NCBI GenBank assembly: GCA_964509505.1
Contig: CAZDYP010000169.1
Location: 1 to 11,781, forward strand
From: CAZDYP01 sp964509505
Lineage (GTDB): Bacteria > Chloroflexota > Anaerolineae > JACRMK01
Direction of reading: 5' to 3'
DNA length: 11,781 nt
Shown piece by piece: positions 7,059 to 11,781 of the stretch (its first letter is position 1; each line of letters begins with the position of its first letter). The notes under the pieces were generated by a model. That model had not been told where the DNA came from. It saw only the letters and a list, made by a program, of their open reading frames with translations, and did no database searches. Both the position numbers and the translations under genes were made by a program.

Positions 7059-7898
7059 ATGGCTAAACGCCCAAGCAAGAAACAACAAACTGCAACCATT
7101 GGCTCGCTGCTTGTCGCATTGGCGATTGCAATTTTGTCTTATCTGGCGAATGAATTGGGGTTGCTTCCCACAGCGCCTGAGACGCCAGACACACCGCCCG
7201 CGCGCGCCACCAATGCGCCATCACGCGCGCCGACGAGCAATATGCCTGCACCCACGTTTGCGCCCGGTGCGAGCAGCTTGCCCGATATGCCCGTCAAGCC
7301 GAAGCCGCAACAAATCACATTCAAAGGTTGTCCACCCGAAGGCGATGGCGGCGACCCTGAAATGAATCGTTTGAAGAACCGTGTGGATGAGGGCAACTAC
7401 GTGCCTGTGTCGTTCGACGCCATTTTCAATTTGACGTGGCCCAAAGCGATTGAAACCAAAGACCGCAATCGCTGGTCGAGAGCGGACGCCGCCGAGATTG
7501 CCAAATATGAAGGCATCCCCGTGCAAATCGAAGGCTATTGGGTAATGGCGCGACTGTCGGGACCTGAATCACCGAATTGTCATGGCGAAGATGCGGAGTA
7601 TCGTGACCATCACATCTGGATGGTTAAAAATCCCAACGATGACCGCCCCCAGTCCATCGTCATCGAACCGACGCCGCGCGTGAAGGCGAAGCATCCCAGT
7701 TGGACGACAGAAAACTTCAATCGTGTGGCGCGCGAGAAGTTGCGCTTGCGTGTGAGCGGGTGGTTGATGATGGATGCCGAACATCCCATCGAGATTGGCA
7801 AGACGCGCGGCACGATTTGGGAGATTCACCCCATCATGCAAGTCGAAGTGCAACAGCAAGGTCGTTGGGTGACGTTGGATGATTTTGCAAAACGGTAA
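7059..7898 (+). CDS. Membrane-anchored extracytoplasmic protein of unknown function
   Basis: I prefer the ATG at 7059 (279 residues) over an in-frame GTG at 7041, because a weak GAGGT site lies upstream of the ATG and none precedes the GTG. The product starts with a basic stretch (MAKRPSKKQQ), then one hydrophobic helix (about 14-36), so it is probably anchored with its bulk outside the membrane. Residues 37-85 form a Pro/Ala/Thr-rich linker. The globular part (about 88-275) has striking invariant-looking words: GCPPEGDGGDP (90-100), LKNRVD (105-110), FDAIFNLTWPKA (119-130), YEGIPVQIEGYW (150-161), PNCHG (172-176), DHHIWM (183-188) and TRGTIWEIHP (249-258). The spaced Cys, Cys-His and His residues could bind a metal or form a disulfide. 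I recall this pattern only from hypothetical proteins and would guess a beta-rich OB-like fold. No function can be assigned; the gene looks intact and transcribed alone. Confidence 0.75.
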   Translation: MAKRPSKKQQTATIGSLLVALAIAILSYLANELGLLPTAPETPDTPPARATNAPSRAPTSNMPAPTFAPGASSLPDMPVKPKPQQITFKGCPPEGDGGDPEMNRLKNRVDEGNYVPVSFDAIFNLTWPKAIETKDRNRWSRADAAEIAKYEGIPVQIEGYWVMARLSGPESPNCHGEDAEYRDHHIWMVKNPNDDRPQSIVIEPTPRVKAKHPSWTTENFNRVAREKLRLRVSGWLMMDAEHPIEIGKTRGTIWEIHPIMQVEVQQQGRWVTLDDFAKR

Positions 7899-7905
7899 AC
7901 GTAAG

Positions 7906-7938
7906 AGACCTCACAGGTTTTAGAAACCTGTGAGGTCT
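7906..7938. repeat. Perfect palindrome, probable dispersed repeat and possible terminator
   Basis: AGACCTCACAGGTTT (7906-7920) and AAACCTGTGAGGTCT (7924-7938) are exact complements with a 3-base loop, a 15-bp hairpin beginning 8 bases after the stop codon of the preceding gene. No U-run follows. This GACCTCACAGGTTT/AAACCTGTGAGGTC palindrome resembles dispersed intergenic repeats I recall from Chloroflexota and other environmental genomes. It ends 6 bases before the assembly gap. Confidence 0.7.
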
Positions 7939-7944
7939 GCCGCC

Positions 7945-8044
7945 NNNNNNNNNNNNNNNNNNNNNNNNNNNNNNNNNNNNNNNNNNNNNNNNNNNNNNNN
8001 NNNNNNNNNNNNNNNNNNNNNNNNNNNNNNNNNNNNNNNNNNNN
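7945..8044. other. Assembly gap (100 N)
   Basis: Exactly 100 unknown bases, a round number typical of a scaffold gap of unknown true size. Any gene or the promoter of the glmS transcript could be hidden here. A repeat immediately to the left may have caused the break. Confidence 0.98.
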
Positions 8045-8068
8045 TCGTCGGCGGACGATATCTGATGG

Positions 8069-8103
8069 CTTGATGGCAATCAAGGAGGTGATACGCCATG
8101 TAA
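8069..8103 (+). promoter_or_regulatory. Perfect Shine-Dalgarno sequence before an ATG-TAA start-stop
   Basis: AAGGAGGTGAT (8082-8092) is an 11-base match to the complement of the 16S rRNA 3' end. ATG follows at 8098, nine bases after GGAGG, and is directly followed by TAA. A small hairpin CTTGAT-GGCA-ATCAAG (8069-8084) overlaps the first bases of the site. A GTG frame at 8088 could instead encode about 34 residues running into the ribozyme, which I consider less likely. Its role is unknown. Confidence 0.35.
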
Positions 8104-8125
8104 GACACAATCACAAGGGCGAGCG

Positions 8126-8329
8126 AGCGTATGGGCTTGATGCGTATGCGTCAAGCAACGAGGTAGAGGTTCTCCGTCACTGGCGGAGCTAACCCATGTG
8201 TAACGCAAAATGACATTTTGCGCTACATGGGAAAAATCGAAACATCAGCGGATGCCTCTCAAGTCGTTTCAGACTTGGCTTGTCCCCACACATCTTCGTT
8301 AGTTTGTGATGCGCGTCTGCACGCATCAC
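8126..8329 (+). ncRNA. glmS ribozyme: glmS self-cleaving ribozyme with a two-hairpin core insertion
   Basis: The leader of glmS contains the conserved core of the GlcN6P-activated glmS ribozyme. AGCGTATGG (8126-8134) is followed by hairpin P1 (GCTTGA 8135-8140 with TCAAGC 8151-8156), then ACGAGG (8158-8163), GAGGTT (8166-8171), ATCGA (8236-8240), AGCGGATGCC (8247-8256), the P2 partner CCTCT (8255-8259, pairing with AGAGG 8165-8169), and hairpin P3 (CAAGTC 8260-8265 with GACTTG 8272-8277). A further 8-bp hairpin (8306-8313 with 8322-8329) may correspond to P4. By alignment, cleavage would fall between A8126 and G8127. The 5' GCGTA departs from the usual GCGCC, giving a G-U wobble in P2.2. The family cleaves glmS mRNA when glucosamine-6-phosphate is plentiful, lowering expression. 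Between GGTT and ATCGA lie two extra hairpins (8172-8188 and 8193-8231). The 3' boundary is uncertain. Confidence 0.87.
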
Positions 8330-8347
8330 GTTGCATTAACCTCAATC

Positions 8348-8380
8348 ATGTTCATCTTTCGACAAGCTCAGGATGAACAT
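8348..8380. repeat. Palindrome of the TTCGACAAGCTCAGGATGAA type upstream of glmS
   Basis: ATGTTCATC (8348-8356) and GATGAACAT (8372-8380) are 9-bp complements enclosing TTTCGACAAGCTCAG. The word TTCGACAAGCTCAGGA is one I recall as a very widespread intergenic repeat in bacterial genomes. It ends 7 bases before the glmS Shine-Dalgarno site and could affect access to it, though the site itself is outside the stem. Confidence 0.7.
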
Positions 8381-8400
8381 TCGCCCCAGGAGGCTTCACT

Positions 8401-10239
8401 ATGTGTGGCATTATCGGCTACGTAGGACAACGCGCGGCAGCGCCCATTTTGTTGGATGGCTTGCGGCGACTCGAATATCGCGGCTACGATTCGGCGGGCG
8501 TCGCCATCATTGCGCCCGACGCGCAACTCGTCGTGCACAAGCGCGAAGGCAAACTCTCAAATCTGCTCTCGCTATTGGAATCGGTCGCAAAGAACGACGG
8601 CGCCATTGGCGTCGGTCACACGCGCTGGGCGACTCACGGCGCGCCCAACGACGTGAACGCGCACCCGCACACCGATTGCGCGGGGCGCATCGTCGTCGTC
8701 CACAACGGCATCATCGAAAATTATTTGGAACTGCGCGAGCGACTCATAGCGCAAGGACATACCTTTGTTTCGGAAACCGACACCGAAGTGTTGGCGCATC
8801 TGGTCGAAGCAGAATATGGCGCGCAAAACGGCGCGCGCGACTTCACAGAAGCGGTGCGACGCGCGTTGCAACAAGTGCATGGCGCGTACGCGCTTGCGGC
8901 GCTGTGTCAAGACGATCCAGACCTTGTGGTGGGCGCGCGGCAACACGCGCCGTTGATGATCGGCTTGGGTGACGGCGAGAACTACGTTGCTTCGGACATT
9001 GCCGCCATGCTCGCGCACACGCGCACGATGGTCGCGCTCGAAGACGGCGAGTTGGTCGCCGTGCGACGCAGCGGCGCGACGATTCAAAAGCTAGATGGCA
9101 GCGTCGTGCGGCGCGAGCCATTCATCGTCGAATGGGATGCGGAGAGCGCGAGCAAGGGCGGCTATCCGCATTACGTCCTCAAAGAAATCAACGAGCAACC
9201 CGAAGCGCTGACCAATGCGCTGGTCGGACGCTTGCAAGGTGGGCGCGTCTCGCTTGCGGAACTCGCGCACCTGGACTTGTCGCGTATCGAGCGCATCGTA
9301 TTGGTAGGTTGCGGCACCGCGTTTTATGCAGGCATCGTCGCGCGGTATTTGTTCGAACCATGGACCCAGTTGCCCGTCGAGACGACCGTCGCCTCAGAGT
9401 TTCGTTATGCTTCGCCTGTGTTGAACGAGCGGACGTTGTGTGTGTTCATCACACAATCGGGCGAGACCGCCGACACGCTTGCTTCGATGCGCATCGCGCA
9501 AGAGGCAGGCGCGATGCGCGTCGCGCTGACCAACACGCAAGGCAGCTCGATCACGCGCGGCGTCAACGCAGTCATCTTCTTGCAAGTCGGTCCAGAGATA
9601 GGCGTCGTCGCCACAAAGACCTTCACCGCGCAAATCATCTTGTTCACATTGATGGCGTTGCAGCTAGGCTTGCAGCGTGGCACATTGACGCGCGACGAAG
9701 CGCAACGTGTTGAACACGCGTTGCGGATGGTTCCAGAGCAGCTAACGCAGCTCATTCAGCGTTCCGACGAATACAAAGTCATCGCCGAAAAGTACGCGCG
9801 CCATCGCTCGATGTTTTTCTTGGGACGCCATCTCGGTTATCCTGTTGCGCTGGAGGGCGCGCTCAAGCTCAAAGAGATTTCGTACATCCACGCCGAAGGC
9901 TATCCTGCAGGCGAATTGAAGCATGGTCCGATTGCGATGCTCGACCCTGACATCCCTGTGATTGCGATAGCGACGCAAAGCCACGTCTATGAGAAGGTCA
10001 TCAGCAACATCCAAGAAGTGCGGGCGCGCAAAGCGAAGGTTATCGGACTCGCCACCGAGGGCGACGCCGCTATTCGCAAACATTGTGACGACGTCATCTA
10101 CATTCCAAAAACCCATGACGCACTCATGCCGTTGCTCGCCGTCGTGCCGTTGCAGCTGTTTGCATATCACGTCGCCGTCGCCTTGGGGCGCGACGTGGAT
10201 CAACCGCGCAATCTGGCGAAGAGCGTGACGGTGGAGTGA
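8401..10239 (+). CDS. glmS: Glutamine--fructose-6-phosphate aminotransferase (isomerizing)
   Basis: Makes glucosamine-6-phosphate from fructose-6-phosphate and glutamine, the first step toward UDP-GlcNAc for peptidoglycan. At 612 residues it matches the E. coli enzyme (609). The N-terminal class II glutaminase domain (1-240) begins MCGIIGYVG, so Cys2 becomes the catalytic nucleophile after Met removal; YRGYDSAGVA (26-35), TRWATHG (74-80) and HNGIIENY (101-108) are family motifs. Two SIS sugar-isomerase domains follow: the first with VGCGTAFYAG (302-311), TQSGETADT (351-359) and ATKTFTAQ (404-411); the second with LKEISYIHAEGYPAGELKHG (490-509), holding the likely catalytic Glu492 and His508, and the C-terminal tail DVDQPRNLAKSVTVE. 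The ATG has AGGAGG (8388-8393) seven bases upstream. A glmS ribozyme in the leader gives product feedback, and a strong terminator follows. Confidence 0.98.
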   Translation: MCGIIGYVGQRAAAPILLDGLRRLEYRGYDSAGVAIIAPDAQLVVHKREGKLSNLLSLLESVAKNDGAIGVGHTRWATHGAPNDVNAHPHTDCAGRIVVVHNGIIENYLELRERLIAQGHTFVSETDTEVLAHLVEAEYGAQNGARDFTEAVRRALQQVHGAYALAALCQDDPDLVVGARQHAPLMIGLGDGENYVASDIAAMLAHTRTMVALEDGELVAVRRSGATIQKLDGSVVRREPFIVEWDAESASKGGYPHYVLKEINEQPEALTNALVGRLQGGRVSLAELAHLDLSRIERIVLVGCGTAFYAGIVARYLFEPWTQLPVETTVASEFRYASPVLNERTLCVFITQSGETADTLASMRIAQEAGAMRVALTNTQGSSITRGVNAVIFLQVGPEIGVVATKTFTAQIILFTLMALQLGLQRGTLTRDEAQRVEHALRMVPEQLTQLIQRSDEYKVIAEKYARHRSMFFLGRHLGYPVALEGALKLKEISYIHAEGYPAGELKHGPIAMLDPDIPVIAIATQSHVYEKVISNIQEVRARKAKVIGLATEGDAAIRKHCDDVIYIPKTHDALMPLLAVVPLQLFAYHVAVALGRDVDQPRNLAKSVTVE

Positions 10240-10266
10240 GGGGATGAAGGGGTGAAGGGGTAAAGA
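10240..10266. repeat. GGGG-spaced repeat after glmS
   Basis: Immediately after the glmS stop, GGGGATGAAGGGGTGAAGGG and the following bases hold three GGGG runs (10240, 10249, 10257) in near-copies of GAAGGGGT. It resembles the other low-complexity spacer tracts in style. There are only three GGGG runs, so a four-strand G-quadruplex is not clearly supported. Confidence 0.45.
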
Positions 10267-10282
10267 GAACCCATGCAACACA

Positions 10283-10319
10283 AATGCCGAGCGCATACAT
10301 CGCGCTCGGCATTTTCGTT
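10283..10319 (+). terminator. Intrinsic terminator of glmS, possibly bidirectional
   Basis: AATGCCGAGCGC (10283-10294) and GCGCTCGGCATT (10302-10313) form a perfect 12-bp stem with a 7-base loop, followed by TTCGTT. On the minus strand the stem is followed by TGTGTTG. It lies between two convergent genes and could end transcription from both sides. Confidence 0.85.
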
Positions 10320-10337
10320 CGCTCATGGATAGGATAG

Positions 10338-11375
10338 CTATGGCTGAATGCTGAAATCGTCGAAGCGATGTTGACCCGCGCTGCTGGCGTTGTATGACCA
10401 CATGCCGACCTCGCCGCTGGTGAAGGTGCTGTCACTCGCCGTGATGCGGGTGATGCCATTCACATCTACGTTGAGCGCAGCGCCATTGGCGCGCAAGGTG
10501 ATCGTGACCCATTGCGTGGTCTGAAAGCCGGGAATGGCGTAACTCCCCAACAGCGCCCAATCGTTGATGCGAAACAGTTTGACGTTGCCGCTACTGGTGA
10601 GGTCTACGTTGTAGCCCGTCGTCGGCACGCCGCCGCTGTAGCCGCCCCAACGCGCACCGAGTGTGGCCGTGCCATTGCCGCCTGTGATTTGCATTAGTGC
10701 CGACACCGTGACGTTACCGTATGGTCCACTGTTATATGAGGCCACTTGGTCGCTGCCCGCACCGACGTTGCACAGCGTTTGCGAGAGGATGTGCCAATCG
10801 CCACTGCGTTCCGTCCACTTGGGGCCGAGATTGGTCGAGTCGGGACGATTAAAGTCGTCGCCGGGAGTAGGTGTAGGAGTTGGTGTGTTGGTCGGCGTGT
10901 TGGTTGAGGTAGGCGTACGTGTGGACGTTGGCGTGTTGGTCGGGGTTGAGGTAAGCGTTGGCGTCAGCGTAGGTTGCGGTGTTGCTGTGTTAGTCGGCGT
11001 CGGCGTATGAGTGGGGGTATTCGTCGGTGTCGAAGTTGGTGTGTTCGTCGGCGTTGGAGTTTTAGTTGGCGTGTTGGTTGGGGTTGGTGTATTGGTAGGT
11101 GTATTCGTCGGCGTTGAGGTCGGGGTATTGCTTGGTGTGTTGGTAGGTGTTGCTGTAGGCGTTGGTGTCGGTGTTTTGGTAGGCGGCGGAGTGCGCCCTG
11201 GTGTTGATGTAGCCGTTGGGTTAGTGGGTGGCGTCGGAGTTGGAGGTAATGGATATGGTGCCAAGGTGGGAGTAGGGTCTGTGGTTCTCCCCAAGGCACT
11301 ATCATCACCATTGGCAACTAAGGGTATGAGAGCCGCACTGCTGTTGCAAGCCAAAGGCAGATTGCCGGTGTTCAA
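10338..11375 (-). CDS. C-terminal part of a secreted protein: Thr-Pro linker plus lectin-like domain
   Basis: The frame opens directly after an in-frame TAG (11378-11376); the first codon, TTG at 11375, has no ribosome site. There is no basic n-region plus hydrophobic stretch for a signal peptide. Residues 1-30 include ALIPLVANG. Residues 31-171 are a low-complexity Thr/Pro linker of TPTN/TPTP/TPTS units, very common in surface proteins of Chloroflexota. Residues 173-345 begin DDFNRPDSTNLGPKWTERSG and end HRFDDFSIQP, the pattern of a concanavalin-like jelly-roll (LamG/glycoside-binding type) domain. Such domains bind or act on carbohydrates outside the cell. Missing secretion signal and same frame as the upstream stretch suggest this is the end of one longer gene interrupted by a TAG. 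The alternatives are a natural gene end upstream and a non-translated remnant here. Confidence 0.6.
   Translation of the reverse strand: MNTGNLPLACNSSAALIPLVANGDDSALGRTTDPTPTLAPYPLPPTPTPPTNPTATSTPGRTPPPTKTPTPTPTATPTNTPSNTPTSTPTNTPTNTPTPTNTPTKTPTPTNTPTSTPTNTPTHTPTPTNTATPQPTLTPTLTSTPTNTPTSTRTPTSTNTPTNTPTPTPTPGDDFNRPDSTNLGPKWTERSGDWHILSQTLCNVGAGSDQVASYNSGPYGNVTVSALMQITGGNGTATLGARWGGYSGGVPTTGYNVDLTSSGNVKLFRINDWALLGSYAIPGFQTTQWVTITLRANGAALNVDVNGITRITASDSTFTSGEVGMWSYNASSAGQHRFDDFSIQP
10863..11285 (-). repeat. Thr-Pro linker-coding tandem tract
   Basis: About 420 bp of degenerate repeats encode TP-rich tetrapeptides (TPTN, TPTS, TPTP, TPTK, TPTH). Codons vary (ACA/ACT/ACC/ACG and CCA/CCC/CCG/CCT), so the protein pattern is more conserved than the DNA, which argues for selection on the peptide. 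The minus strand carries no stop through the tract. Confidence 0.85.
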
Positions 11376-11781
11376 CTACCAACGCGCAAACCAAGTTCGT
11401 ATCAGATAGCAAGTCGGTGATGTGCGTGCGTAACCTTGATGCCACTTTTGTTCATTATCGCCATCATCAGAATTCAGATTCCACACTGTAGCATAATCCG
11501 CTTGCTGTTCATAGCTTAGAAAATCATTCAATGAAGCCTTGGCATCAAAGCCATTATTCGTGTCTTTTTCGATGAGTGGATTGCCAAAGTTTTGTTGCGG
11601 TGATGACAAGTCGGCTTCAAGGATGAAACTGGGTCTGTTGCTAGACCGTTTGGCGGCAAGCGCTGATTGCATCGCCGATGGAAAGTACATGGATACATGC
11701 ATCCCTTGATCAGAAAAATCCGCGCACCCTGCCCATGGCTCTTTGCCCAGGTTCCAGTAATTGTGCCAAGCATAGCCGTCA
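11376..11781 (-). CDS. Partial secreted protein, 5' end beyond the window, ending at an in-frame TAG
   Basis: This frame is open from the right edge for 134 codons to TAG at 11378-11376. The translation looks like a real folded domain, with many Trp/Tyr residues and no low complexity: YAWHNYWNLGKEPWAGCADF (3-22), then HVSMYFPSAM, a candidate active-site strand FILEADLSS, ATVWNLNSDDGDNEQKWHQG and a C-terminal helix CYLIRTWFARW. The mix of strand-end Glu/Asp with aromatic residues suggests the last part of a glycoside-hydrolase-like barrel, but this is a weak inference. An ATG at 11702 is internal; coding runs past it to the window edge. The TAG is followed in the same frame by the Thr-Pro linker and lectin-like domain, the layout expected for an extracellular enzyme with a C-terminal carbohydrate-binding module. 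Confidence 0.55.
   Translation of the reverse strand, partial: DGYAWHNYWNLGKEPWAGCADFSDQGMHVSMYFPSAMQSALAAKRSSNRPSFILEADLSSPQQNFGNPLIEKDTNNGFDAKASLNDFLSYEQQADYATVWNLNSDDGDNEQKWHQGYARTSPTCYLIRTWFARW

Noticed and set aside
8082..8092. AAGGAGGTGAT as the complement of a 16S rRNA 3' end fragment
   Set aside because: Similarity is limited to 11 bases of the anti-SD region; no other 16S sequence flanks it, so a ribosome-binding site is simpler.
8373..8972. A 199-codon plus-strand frame overlapping the start of glmS
   Set aside because: It lies in a different frame of glmS, is extremely Arg-rich and is explained by the GC-rich glmS codons.
10233..10260. G-quadruplex after glmS
   Set aside because: There are only three GGGG runs plus a GG; a stable four-stranded structure is not supported without testing.
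10863..11285. The repeated tract as a possible CRISPR array or satellite
   Set aside because: Units are degenerate, there are no unique spacers of fixed length, and the minus strand reads as an uninterrupted Thr-Pro linker.

Overview
The window is about 11.8 kb of bacterial chromosome, roughly 55-60% GC by eye. It comes from a draft assembly: exactly 100 N bases sit at 7945-8044. Three features suggest a Chloroflexota (Anaerolineae-like) bacterium: a T-box-controlled pheST operon, a luciferase-like flavin oxidoreductase of the F420-type class, and a surface protein with a long Thr-Pro linker. The taxon is an inference; there is no rRNA or other phylogenetic marker here.

Left block, minus strand (151-6890), in transcription order: a tRNA-Phe-sensing T-box leader, pheS, pheT, then cvpA, an EamA-type transporter and a luciferase-like oxidoreductase. 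The T-box has a UUC specifier, the conserved UGGU bulge and a 14-bp terminator, so uncharged tRNA-Phe should switch on pheST. cvpA and the transporter gene are 3 bp apart; the oxidoreductase follows after 37 bp. A TTGACT-N18-TATACT promoter lies just upstream of cvpA.

Middle block (6891-8400): divergent promoters for the T-box operon (minus) and for a membrane-anchored protein of unknown function (plus). A palindromic repeat follows, then the assembly gap, then a non-coding leader in which I recognise a glmS self-cleaving ribozyme. It carries the core words ACGAGG, AUCGA and GCGGAUGCC, and its core is split by an insertion of about 60 nt holding two hairpins.

Right block (8401-11781): glmS on the plus strand with a strong terminator. 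It converges on a minus-strand reading frame for a Thr-Pro linker and a lectin-like C-terminal domain. An in-frame TAG separates this from a further open frame that runs off the right edge, and the two probably form one interrupted secreted-protein gene.

The main interest is regulatory. Two metabolite- or tRNA-sensing RNAs sit about 1.2 kb apart. The intergenic spaces also carry degenerate short-word repeat tracts (GACTAA/TTAGTC, GACGAGTGA, CCCCTAAT types), one of which is inserted inside the T-box leader. I found no CRISPR array, tRNA, rRNA, transposase or defence gene.
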